Source of the DNA: an uncultured Marinobacterium sp.
GTDB lineage: Bacteria; Pseudomonadota; Gammaproteobacteria; Pseudomonadales; Balneatricaceae
Assembly: GCA_947501565.1 (NCBI GenBank)
Contig: CANMWJ010000012.1
Coordinates: 1 to 64,000, forward strand
Length of the DNA stretch: 64,000 nt
Direction: 5' to 3'
Shown: piece after piece, positions 44,448 to 52,723 of the stretch
How positions within the stretch are numbered: the first letter of the stretch is position 1
Layout: each line of letters begins with the position of its first letter
Notes under the pieces: model-generated
The model's input: the letters and a program-made list of their open reading frames with translations, nothing else
Database searches by the model: none
Told to the model about the DNA's origin: nothing
Made by a program: the position numbers and the translations under genes

Positions 44448-45431
44448 GTGAATAGCCTTTGGGTAGTCCACCGTAGTATGGCCATAGTTAAAAGGATTTT
44501 AGGATCAGGACCTTATCGGTCAGTGCAGCTGCTTCTGGCCGCCCTGATCGGGTTGTCGCTGTCCATGGCGAACGCGTCTGCTAACACCCTGGCGGTCTTG
44601 TATCCTGAAGCGCCAGCCCCCTATAAACAGGTATTTGACCAGATCATCGAAGGGATAGATCTGCAGCACAAAGACCGTCTCCTGCGTTACCCCCTGGAAA
44701 AATCGTTTGATCCCCGCCAATTGCTGCGACAGTTAGAAAACGACCGTGTGGATTCCGTTGTGACACTTGGACGACGCGGGTTCTCCTTTGTACCGCAGCT
44801 TGAAGACAACTATCCCTATGTCAGCGGCGCGCTGCCGCTTGCGCCAAACGGTCAGATATCAGGTGTGAGCCTGATTACCGATCCGAATAACCTCTTCGAA
44901 CAACTGCAGAAGCTGTCACCCGCGACGAAACGGGTGTTTGTGGTCTACTCCGAACATAACCGCTGGTTGATCGACCGGGCACGTCTAGCGGCGAAGCGTA
45001 AAGGCCTGACGTTGGAAGCGATTGCGGTCAGCAACCTGCAGGATGCACTCGCGACTTATAAGCGCATCCTGCGCCGGGTAAATTCCGGCAGCGACGCGAT
45101 CTGGTTGCCGCTGGATAAGGTCACCGCCAATGAGAAAGTGATCCTGCCGATGTTGCTGCGGGAAGCTTGGGATGATCGTTTGGTGCTCTTTTCCAGCAAG
45201 CCGCTGCACGTGAAGCGTGGCGTGCTGTTCTCTATTTATCCAAGCAATACAGCTACCGGTGTGCGGCTGGCAGAGATGATCGAACAGATCTTTCGCCGTC
45301 ACGCGCAGCCGGGTATCGAAACTTCGCGTTCTGGCAACGTGGGGGTCAACCTGCGAACGGCGTCTCACCTGGGGCTGGAATTCAGCCCGACGATGAAGCG
45401 CGGTTTCTATCGCACGTTCCCGCAACCCTGA
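44448..45431 (+). CDS. Periplasmic ABC-type substrate-binding-like protein
   Basis: A protein of up to 327 aa resembling the lone ABC-transporter substrate-binding family (COG2984-like). A signal peptide (VQLLLAALIGLSLSMANASA) ends near residue 46 of the longest form. The core has two alpha/beta lobes, with VDSVVTLGRRGFSFVPQL, SGVSLITDPNNLFEQLQKL and KRVFVVYSEHNRWLIDRA as recognisable segments. No ABC permease or ATPase is nearby; a histidine kinase follows at once and a TonB receptor after that, so it probably feeds ligand information to the kinase. The start is uncertain: GTG at 44448 has a tight GGAG, while ATG at 44478 has none. Confidence 0.75.
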   Translation: MNSLWVVHRSMAIVKRILGSGPYRSVQLLLAALIGLSLSMANASANTLAVLYPEAPAPYKQVFDQIIEGIDLQHKDRLLRYPLEKSFDPRQLLRQLENDRVDSVVTLGRRGFSFVPQLEDNYPYVSGALPLAPNGQISGVSLITDPNNLFEQLQKLSPATKRVFVVYSEHNRWLIDRARLAAKRKGLTLEAIAVSNLQDALATYKRILRRVNSGSDAIWLPLDKVTANEKVILPMLLREAWDDRLVLFSSKPLHVKRGVLFSIYPSNTATGVRLAEMIEQIFRRHAQPGIETSRSGNVGVNLRTASHLGLEFSPTMKRGFYRTFPQP

Positions 45432-45444
45432 GTAGGTGATGACC

Positions 45445-47055
45445 ATGTTGTTTATTGGGAATCAAAACAGTTTGAGAAAGCAGGTCCTGACCTTCCTGAT
45501 CATGTCGATCGCGTTGTTGTCGGGTACCAGCTCCATTGTGGCGTCATTTACGGCAGCGAATCAGTCGCGCCAGCTGTTGGAGCAGCACTCTCTGAAGATC
45601 GCGGATAACCTGGCGCAGGGCAGTATTCTGTCGTTGATCACCGGTAGTAAAGAGAATGCGGAGGAGGTGCTGCAGCAGGTGCTAGGATTTAGCGACGTGT
45701 CTGGTGTGGCGATCTTTACCACCGAGCATGTACCGCTGCAAACAAAGGGGCAGATCAGCTGGTCTGAGCGACAGTTGCGCCCGTGGTTTTCACACGATGC
45801 ACCGACACTGGTGCAGGATGCAGAAGATTACTGGACCATCACCGCACCGGTATACCTGAACGAATCGAAACCCGACTTTGAAGAGTTTGAGATGGCTCCC
45901 AGCTCTGCAGAATTGCTGGGTTATGTGATGATCAGCGTCTCGAAAAGCTCCCTGCAGGCGCTTACCTACAACCTGTTCAGTTATAACCTGATGATTGGTC
46001 TGGTCTTCGCGGCGTTGCTGGTCTGGTTGCAGAATGCTGGTCTGAAGCGCATTACCGATCCGTTGCTGAATCTATCCTGGGTGATGAATAAAGCCCGTTT
46101 GTCCGGTGAGCACACCTATGCCCAAGAGGAGGGGCCTAAGGAGGTGCGTGAGATGGCAGAAAGCTTTAACGCCATGATGCAGGTGCTGGAGCAGCAGGAG
46201 GACAAGCTGGTAAAGCTGAATGCCGGTCTTGAATCTGAGGTGGCGATCCGAACCAAGGAACTGACCCACGCCCGTGACGCGGCGCTGGTGGCGGTGCGCA
46301 CGCAGTCAGAGTTTCTGGCCAATATCAGTCATGAGCTGCGCACTCCGCTGCAGGCGATCATGGGTTACATCGAACTGGTGACTGAAGAGCTTGAGTACGA
46401 GGGGATGGATGCGCAGGTCAGCGACCTGGAAGACGCGCTCAGCTCGGCGAACCGTCTGTTATCGCTGATCAACTCCATTCTGGAGCTGGCAAAGTGCGAG
46501 TCCGGCAAGATGGAGCTGGTGTTGCAGCAAACCTCCCTGCAGTCGATCACTCAGGAAACTGAGGCGGTGATCCGTCCGCTGGCGGGTAAAAACCAGAATG
46601 AGTTTTCGGTACAGCTACCGGAAGAGGATCAGATACTCTTCCTGGATAAAGAGAAAACGCAACAGATACTGCTCAATCTGCTCTCTAACGCCTGCAAGTT
46701 TACTGAGAAAGGGCGTGTCAGCCTGACAGTGAGCATTGATGAGCAGTGTGTATCCTGGACCGTACGCGACACCGGTATAGGTATTCCGGAAGACCAGCAA
46801 AGCCTTATCTTTGACAAGTTCCGCCAGATCGATGGCAGCGTAAAACGTAAGTACGGCGGTACAGGATTGGGATTGGCAATCTCCCGACATTTCGCTGAAT
46901 CCATGGGTGGAACTATCTCGGTATCGAGTGCGCCCCAGCATGGTGCGGTATTCGTTTTGCAACTTCCCCTGAACCTTCAGATGATGAATAATGTTCATCA
47001 GGAAGGGACGTTGTTATCAAAGGATGCAAGTAGTACAGGCCTGGAAATATCATGA
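45445..47055 (+). CDS. Membrane sensor histidine kinase
   Basis: A 536-aa orthodox sensor kinase. Two membrane helices (about residues 12-35 and 172-195) bracket a periplasmic sensor of about 135 residues resembling CHASE8-type domains. A HAMP-like segment and a coiled coil lead to the phosphoacceptor domain, with His296 in NISHELRTPL. The ATPase domain has the N box (LLNLLSNACKFTEKG), DTGIGIPE and GGTGLGLAISR. No receiver domain or adjacent response regulator is present, so its partner is unknown. The ATG at 45445 has AGTAGG 8 bases upstream; GTG 45436 and ATG 45439 are alternatives. The stop overlaps the TonB receptor start by 4 bases. Confidence 0.88.
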   Translation: MLFIGNQNSLRKQVLTFLIMSIALLSGTSSIVASFTAANQSRQLLEQHSLKIADNLAQGSILSLITGSKENAEEVLQQVLGFSDVSGVAIFTTEHVPLQTKGQISWSERQLRPWFSHDAPTLVQDAEDYWTITAPVYLNESKPDFEEFEMAPSSAELLGYVMISVSKSSLQALTYNLFSYNLMIGLVFAALLVWLQNAGLKRITDPLLNLSWVMNKARLSGEHTYAQEEGPKEVREMAESFNAMMQVLEQQEDKLVKLNAGLESEVAIRTKELTHARDAALVAVRTQSEFLANISHELRTPLQAIMGYIELVTEELEYEGMDAQVSDLEDALSSANRLLSLINSILELAKCESGKMELVLQQTSLQSITQETEAVIRPLAGKNQNEFSVQLPEEDQILFLDKEKTQQILLNLLSNACKFTEKGRVSLTVSIDEQCVSWTVRDTGIGIPEDQQSLIFDKFRQIDGSVKRKYGGTGLGLAISRHFAESMGGTISVSSAPQHGAVFVLQLPLNLQMMNNVHQEGTLLSKDASSTGLEIS

Positions 47056-49190
47056 TGCAGATTAAGTTGTACTGTCTGGCTCTGCTCCCTCTGCTCGGAT
47101 CCACTGTGGTATCCGCCAGTGACGTGAATCAGTTCACTGAAGGGGACGAGTTTGCTGACTTCTACGGAGATGAAGAGCTGGTAAGCATCGCAACGGGAAC
47201 CTCGACGCCCCTGCGAACGGCTCCTTCCGTAGCCAGCGTGATTACAGCGGATGATATTGAAGCGATGGCCGCAACCCACCTTGACGAAGTTCTGGAGCGA
47301 ATCCCTGGACTGCATGTCATGCGGTCTGATTTGAGCCGACTGGATCCTGTGTATTCTGTTCGGGGTATTCAAACTGGCCTGAATCCTCAAATCCTTGTCC
47401 TGATGAACGGTACTGAGATTAAGGATCAATCCACAGGTGGCTTAGTGGTTAGTTTCCGTATGCCGGTGGGCAATATCAGTCGAATCGAGGTAATTCGAGG
47501 GCCTGGTTCGGCGGTCTATGGTGCCGACGCATTCAGCGGTGTCATCAATATCATCACAAAGGATGCAATCGAGAACACCGACGGTGAGCTTGGCTCACGC
47601 ATCGGTAGTTTTGGTAGTCGGGATCTATGGGTGCGAAAAGCGTATGTCCGAGATGACTTTTCCGTGAACTTTTCACTGGAAACCCAGACCTCCGACGGCG
47701 ACTCCGGACGTGTAATTGGCTCCGATGCCCAAACCGCACTGGATCAACTCTTCAGTACCCAGGCTTCTTTGGCTCCCGGGTCGTTAAGTACCGATTACGA
47801 CATTACAAACGTGCATCTGGACATGAAACTGGGGGCATGGTCGTTTGAGAACTGGTTCTGGGATCTGGACCACGGTGGTTTGGGGCAGGGCGGAGCGCGT
47901 GCGTTGGATAATACGGGCTATCAGGACTCCAGCCAGCAATTAAGCCGCCTCAGCTACGACAGAGACATCGCCGATACATTTAAAGTAAGCAGTGCCCTCT
48001 CTTATCAACGTACAGAAACAAACTCCTTTTTCGTCCTCTTTCCTGCAGGCAGTAAATTGAGAATTGGTACGGATGGCAATGCGGTATTCGATCCCACCGC
48101 ACCTCTTGTTGAGTTTCCTGATGGTTATATCGGCAATCCGCGGCTCAGTGCAGAAGAGACAAAAGTTGAGTTCTCCGGATTGTACTACGGTATTCAGGAC
48201 CACTCCTTAAGGCTCGCGACGGGGGCAAGCTTAAGTGAGCTGAGTACAGAGGAATATAAAAACTTTGGTCCGGGCGTGATAGATGGTAATGCCCCAGACC
48301 CAGTTGTTGATGGTACCTTAAAAAACGTCACTGGAACTTCCGATATCTATTTGAAGGATCAGGAACGTAAAGCTTATTTCGTCTCTCTTCAGGACCAGTG
48401 GCAGGTCAATCATGATTGGTCTTTTACCGCCGGTGTGCGCTGGGATCATTTCGAAGACTTCGGTAATACCACCAACCCCCGCTTAGCCCTTGTATGGGAA
48501 ACGATGCATAATCTGACCACTAAATTAATGTATGGCGAGGCATTTCGCGCCCCATCCTTTGGTGAGCAGCACATCATCAATAATCCATCGACGCTGGGCA
48601 ACCCTGATCTTAAGCCTGAGGAGATTAAGACCTGGGAGCTTGCATTTGATTACCGTCCTAACTTCGATACCAATTTAAAGCTCAGTTTATTCAATTACAA
48701 AGCAACTGACCTTATCGCAACCGTGGCTGTAGGCACTAACCAGGAGTACCAGAACGCACGTAACCAGAACGGTTACGGTATGGAAGTGGAGCTTGATTGG
48801 CGGCCGACAGATCGATTCAGTCTCTATGGTACATACGCATTTCAGCGGGCTGAGGATTCAGATTCCGGGCGAGAGATTGCGTCCGCGCCATCCCATACCA
48901 CCTACCTTGATCTGAGATATCAGCTAAGAGCGGATTGGTCCGCATCTTTACAACATTATTGGGTAGATGAGCGTTCTCGGGAGCAGGGCGATTCACGACC
49001 GGATATCGATGACTATCAGCTTGTAAATATGAAGGTTGGGCGTAATTTCTATCAGGATCAGCTGTCTATCTCCCTTATCGTGAAAAACCTATTTGATGCT
49101 GATGCCAGAGAACCGTCCAACAGTGCTATTCCGGATGATTATCCTCTGGAAGGTCGCAGTGTATGGGGTGAGGTTCGTTATCGATTTTAA
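47052..49190 (+). CDS. TonB-dependent outer-membrane receptor
   Basis: A 712-aa outer-membrane receptor. The signal peptide covers about residues 1-23. The plug domain (about 55-165) has SVASVITADDIEAMAATHL, ERIPGLHV and EVIRGPGSAVYGADAFSGVIN. The beta-barrel follows and ends in Phe (RYRF), as required for outer-membrane insertion. It is co-translated with the kinase (ATG overlapping its stop), an arrangement suggesting uptake coupled to sensing of the same ligand by the binding protein and kinase. Base use appears slightly richer in A and T than in the flanking genes. The ligand cannot be deduced; plug features resemble BtuB/CirA-like receptors in a general way only. Confidence 0.9.
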   Translation: MMQIKLYCLALLPLLGSTVVSASDVNQFTEGDEFADFYGDEELVSIATGTSTPLRTAPSVASVITADDIEAMAATHLDEVLERIPGLHVMRSDLSRLDPVYSVRGIQTGLNPQILVLMNGTEIKDQSTGGLVVSFRMPVGNISRIEVIRGPGSAVYGADAFSGVINIITKDAIENTDGELGSRIGSFGSRDLWVRKAYVRDDFSVNFSLETQTSDGDSGRVIGSDAQTALDQLFSTQASLAPGSLSTDYDITNVHLDMKLGAWSFENWFWDLDHGGLGQGGARALDNTGYQDSSQQLSRLSYDRDIADTFKVSSALSYQRTETNSFFVLFPAGSKLRIGTDGNAVFDPTAPLVEFPDGYIGNPRLSAEETKVEFSGLYYGIQDHSLRLATGASLSELSTEEYKNFGPGVIDGNAPDPVVDGTLKNVTGTSDIYLKDQERKAYFVSLQDQWQVNHDWSFTAGVRWDHFEDFGNTTNPRLALVWETMHNLTTKLMYGEAFRAPSFGEQHIINNPSTLGNPDLKPEEIKTWELAFDYRPNFDTNLKLSLFNYKATDLIATVAVGTNQEYQNARNQNGYGMEVELDWRPTDRFSLYGTYAFQRAEDSDSGREIASAPSHTTYLDLRYQLRADWSASLQHYWVDERSREQGDSRPDIDDYQLVNMKVGRNFYQDQLSISLIVKNLFDADAREPSNSAIPDDYPLEGRSVWGEVRYRF

Positions 49191-49265
49191 ATCGCTAGTA
49201 GTGAGACAGTTCGATGTTGAACGCCAACTGTTTTGCATAAGGATGGCTACATTGGTGAAAAACGC

Positions 49266-50078
49266 ATGACAAAAAAAGTAGCAGAGCAACGACGCAGTAT
49301 TAAATTTTGTGAAAAGGTGTCAACGGCGATCTGGAAGGAAACGCCAAACGCCGATAATCCCTATCATGTGGACGAGGCCCGGTGTCACGGTTATGAGCAC
49401 TTGGCCCTTGCGAACAACAAGAGCTTTTCCGAAGTACTATTTCTGCTATTTCGACGAGAGCTCCCCTCCCCGGAACAGTTAAAAGTGTTTGATACGCTGT
49501 TGGTCAGCGTAATTCACCCTGGGCCGCGTCATGCGGCGACGCGGGCTGCTATGAATGCTGCAGTGAGTAAAACGACGGTCAGCCATATATTGCCAGTATC
49601 TTTAAGTGTAATGAGCGGGGAGTGGCAGGGAAGTCATGAGATTTCGCTTGCTGCAGGCTTCATTCGCAAAAACCGCTGGACGCCGGCAGAAGAAGTGGCT
49701 GCTCAGCGATTGGAGGATATGGGTGATTCTGTTGCCGAAGGTGATATCACCGTAGCTCCAGGTTTTGGCACTGTTTTCGGTACCGCAGATCCCTATGCAA
49801 GAAAGCTGGCGGAGAATATTCTTGCGTTAAACGCGGAGTTACCGCGCACAGCATGGGCGTCTGAACTATCAGATGCTTTGTCCAAAGCAGATTGCGGCTG
49901 GCGGATTAGCGGATTATTTGCCGCCGTAATGTTGGATCTGGGTTTCAATCCGTATCAGGCTGAGCTGATATACCAGATCGCCAGTGCGCCAGGGATTGCG
50001 GCGCAGGCAAGTGAAAAAGCATCCCGTCCACTCACCGATATGCCTTTTCTTGCGGATGAAAACTATGTCATCGAATAA
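49266..50078 (+). CDS. Citrate-synthase/citryl-CoA-lyase-like protein, subunit A
   Basis: A 270-aa protein resembling a shortened citrate synthase fold. The segment YHVDEARCHGYEHLALANNKSFSEVLFLLFRRELPS matches the early helices of citrate synthases, and VSVIHPGPRHAATRAAMNAA occupies the place of the conserved active-site His region. It is much shorter than true citrate synthase (about 430 aa) and lacks the GFGHxVYK-x2-DPR segment. The next gene encodes a second citrate-synthase-like protein, with which it overlaps, so the two probably form a heteromer. The ATG at 49266 is chosen; an upstream TTG adds 11 residues without support. Function is unproven; citryl-CoA lyase or a related acyl-CoA carboligase is possible. 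Confidence 0.65.
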   Translation: MTKKVAEQRRSIKFCEKVSTAIWKETPNADNPYHVDEARCHGYEHLALANNKSFSEVLFLLFRRELPSPEQLKVFDTLLVSVIHPGPRHAATRAAMNAAVSKTTVSHILPVSLSVMSGEWQGSHEISLAAGFIRKNRWTPAEEVAAQRLEDMGDSVAEGDITVAPGFGTVFGTADPYARKLAENILALNAELPRTAWASELSDALSKADCGWRISGLFAAVMLDLGFNPYQAELIYQIASAPGIAAQASEKASRPLTDMPFLADENYVIE

Positions 50079-50880
50079 AAATATGACCACAGGGATTTGG
50101 GATAGAAACCACAAAAAAATCACGACCAAAAAAGGTGGATGGCGGGTTGGCGACCAGGTGTACAGCCATGGTTACAACTTGCTGGAAGACCTGGTTGGAG
50201 AGGTTTCTTTTTTTCAACAGATGATCATGGACATGACCGGGCAGTTGCCAGAGCGACGCTTGGCAGAGTGGTTGGAAGGCTGCTATCACTGCTCTAGCTG
50301 GCCCGACTCGCGGATCTGGTGTAACCAGATGGGATCTCTGGCAGGCACGTCACGTGCGCGCAAGACTGCAGGGGTTTGTGCCGGGGTGCTGGCTTCAGAA
50401 TCGGCGATGTATGGTCCCGGGACAGCCTATGGCGTGATGGATTTCCTTGAATACGCGATGGCTGAACATCGTAAGGGTGTGTCTGTGCCGGACATGATCA
50501 CTCATCACCTGAAAACCCATCGGGATGTTGCCGGTTTTGCACGTCCCGTCGCCAAGGGGGATGAGCGTGTTGATGTGATGCAGCGACTGGCGTCTCGTCT
50601 TGGTTTCGGGATGGGGGAATATGAAACGCTGGTGATGGAGATCAGCGAGTATCTGACTGCCGAGTACGATGAATGTGTTAACTACTCTGGTTACGTGGTT
50701 GCTTTCCTGGCAGATCAGGGATACTCGAAAAAAGAGATTGGCCGAATCACCGCATTGATCGTTATGTCTGGTGTGCTTGCCTGCTACGTCGAAGCCAACG
50801 ATAAACCGGCCGGTACATTTCTGCCGATGCGCTGCGATGACATCGTTTATACCGGTGTTGAAGACAGAGAGCTTCCCTGA
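50065..50880 (+). CDS. Citrate-synthase/citryl-CoA-lyase-like protein, subunit B
   Basis: A 271-aa partner of the preceding gene. Segments fitting the citrate synthase family include GDQVYSHGYNLLEDLVGEVSF at the N-terminus, SWPDSRIWCNQMGSLAGT, SAMYGPGTAYGVMDFLEYAM, and GFARPVAKGDERV, the last aligning with the GFGHxVYK-x2-DPR acyl-CoA/active-site segment although the His is replaced by Ala-Arg. The ATG at 50065 lies inside the end of the first gene (14-base overlap) after a GGATGA; ATGs at 50056 and 50083 are alternatives. A perfect hairpin sits on its stop codon. The pair occurs as a unit in other proteobacteria from memory, but the reaction is not known to me. Confidence 0.65.
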   Translation: MSSNKNMTTGIWDRNHKKITTKKGGWRVGDQVYSHGYNLLEDLVGEVSFFQQMIMDMTGQLPERRLAEWLEGCYHCSSWPDSRIWCNQMGSLAGTSRARKTAGVCAGVLASESAMYGPGTAYGVMDFLEYAMAEHRKGVSVPDMITHHLKTHRDVAGFARPVAKGDERVDVMQRLASRLGFGMGEYETLVMEISEYLTAEYDECVNYSGYVVAFLADQGYSKKEIGRITALIVMSGVLACYVEANDKPAGTFLPMRCDDIVYTGVEDRELP

Positions 50881-50895
50881 GCGGGTCAGGGAAGC
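50871..50895. terminator. Convergent hairpin built on a stop codon
   Basis: A perfect 10-bp inverted repeat (GCTTCCCTGA, GCGGG loop, TCAGGGAAGC) includes the TGA stop of the upstream gene in its left arm. It has no T run. The design matches the mshP/pyrE hairpin at 37255-37279. It lies between the converging citrate-synthase-like and ThDP-enzyme genes. Confidence 0.55.
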
Positions 50896-50913
50896 TTAAA
50901 CCTTCCGGGCTTG

Positions 50914-52677
50914 CTATTTACTGGTGGTAAGCCCCTTCACCCTTTCCCCCATCGGCGGTGCTTCTTCAGGGTCGATACGCAGGTCGATAATAGTCGGTGC
51001 TTGTTTGGCAAACAGGCTCTCGAAGTCCAGAGCTTCCAGCTCTTCAGGCGTGTGGATGACGATACCTTCGATCCCCATCGCTTGGGCAATCGCCGCGTAG
51101 CTTACGTGGGGGTGTTCAAAGCAGGTTTGCTCCGCCCCCCCCATCCGTTGACCGTGCTTCACCATGCCCAGAGCGTCGTCATTCAGGATCATCATCACCA
51201 ATGGCAAGTTATGTTGGATTGCGACGGTGATCTCCTGTCCGCTCATCAGGAAGCTTCCATCACCGGTTACGCAGAGGTGTGGGGCTGAAGGATTGGCTAA
51301 GGCCGCGCCCACCGAGGCACCGATCGCCCACATCATGGTGCCGTAACCCATTGCAATGCGGTAATGCGCTGCTGTGTCTTTGCGCAACAGGTAGTGGATA
51401 CCCCAGGACCAGGCATTACCGGCATCCAGATAAACCCGCGCGTCTTCTGGCAGGTTGTTCGACAAGCTGGTGAACAGGCGTTGCGGTTTGAGCGGGGTGG
51501 ATGCGCTCTGCGCAAGTTTGGCATCGGCCGGCGCGAGAATCTCGCTGTATTCCGGTTTAAGCAGTGAATTCCAACGCTTGCCCTGAGCATACATCTGTTG
51601 AGCCTGAGTATTCAGCTGCCGGAGAAGGTCGCTAAGGTTGCCGCAGACATGCAGCCGGGCGTTGGGTGTGCGCGCAAAATTATGTGGGCTATCGTCGATA
51701 TGAATCATGCGCTCACTTAGCAGTTTAGGTTCCCAGCCGCTGCTGCCCAGTTCACCCACTTTAGTGCCGATCGTAAGGAGCAGATCATACTCTTGATCGA
51801 CAACCAGTTTGCGGGCGCTGGCGTGACCGGAAAATCCGATAACGCCGCAGAACTGCGGATGGGTCTCATCCACCCAGCGTTTGCCAGCAGGATCACAGAT
51901 AAAGGTGGCATTGAGTGTTTCTACCAACTGACGTATCTGTTCACCGCATCCGTCACAGTTCTCTCCCACATGGATGGCGATACGCTTGGCTTCTGCGATC
52001 TCGTCGCTGAGCCTTTCCAGACCGTTCGGCGTGCTGATGGTTAATTCAGGTTGCAGAACCGATGGGTTGATCTTCTTAGGGGCAGGTTGGGGTTTGTTGA
52101 GCAGGTCTGCCGGGATGCTCAGGTGAACGGGACCTTTAGGTGTTGTGTTAGCCAGTGAAAGCGCCATCGTGAGCTTATGTTCAAGTTGCTCTGGATTGGA
52201 CACCAGGGTGCTGTATTTGGTGCAGCTTTTGTACATTGAGACGATATCAACGGCGGCACAGGAGCTGTCCTGCAGGGCTTCGTTGCCGAATTTGAACATC
52301 GGTGTCTGTGCTGTGATCACCAGCAGCGGAATATTATCCTGAAAGGCGCTGGCCACGCCGGTGATCATGTTGGTCGCGCCCGGGCCGGTGGTAGAGCAGC
52401 AGACGGCCATGGTGCCGGTTTCGCGATAATAACCATCGGCCATAAAGGCGCCGCCGGTTTCGTGGCGTGCCGCGGTCATGCGGATCGGTGAGTGGCGCTC
52501 AGCACGTGCGACCGCATCAAAGAAGGGTTCGATGGCCCCGCCAGCCACCCCGAATACGCGCTCAACCCCCAACGCGAGCAGGTAATCTACAATTCTGTCA
52601 CCACAGGTGGGCTGAGGTTCAGGTTGCGGGGCCGGGTTTTCCTTCATCTGATGCGTATCCATTACTTCTACTTCCAT
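50914..52677 (-). CDS. Thiamine-diphosphate-dependent enzyme, acetolactate-synthase-like
   Basis: A 587-aa cytoplasmic ThDP enzyme with the three-domain layout of acetolactate synthase/pyruvate oxidase relatives. The N-terminal pyrimidine-binding domain has the catalytic Glu in ARHETGGAFMADGY and the STTGPGATN motif. The central domain follows (about 215-350). The C-terminal pyrophosphate-binding motif is VTGDGSFLMSGQE, with the metal-ligand Asn about 25 residues later in MILNDDALG. There is no adjacent regulatory subunit, so a role in branched-chain synthesis is not certain; other carboligases or decarboxylases are possible. It converges with the citrate-synthase-like pair. The ATG at 52677 has a weak site; ATG 52662 is an alternative. 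Confidence 0.8.
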   Translation of the reverse strand: MEVEVMDTHQMKENPAPQPEPQPTCGDRIVDYLLALGVERVFGVAGGAIEPFFDAVARAERHSPIRMTAARHETGGAFMADGYYRETGTMAVCCSTTGPGATNMITGVASAFQDNIPLLVITAQTPMFKFGNEALQDSSCAAVDIVSMYKSCTKYSTLVSNPEQLEHKLTMALSLANTTPKGPVHLSIPADLLNKPQPAPKKINPSVLQPELTISTPNGLERLSDEIAEAKRIAIHVGENCDGCGEQIRQLVETLNATFICDPAGKRWVDETHPQFCGVIGFSGHASARKLVVDQEYDLLLTIGTKVGELGSSGWEPKLLSERMIHIDDSPHNFARTPNARLHVCGNLSDLLRQLNTQAQQMYAQGKRWNSLLKPEYSEILAPADAKLAQSASTPLKPQRLFTSLSNNLPEDARVYLDAGNAWSWGIHYLLRKDTAAHYRIAMGYGTMMWAIGASVGAALANPSAPHLCVTGDGSFLMSGQEITVAIQHNLPLVMMILNDDALGMVKHGQRMGGAEQTCFEHPHVSYAAIAQAMGIEGIVIHTPEELEALDFESLFAKQAPTIIDLRIDPEEAPPMGERVKGLTTSK

Positions 52678-52723
52678 TGTTAATTTGCTTCAGGGCTTTG
52701 CGTGTCCGCTCAACCGAGAGGCG

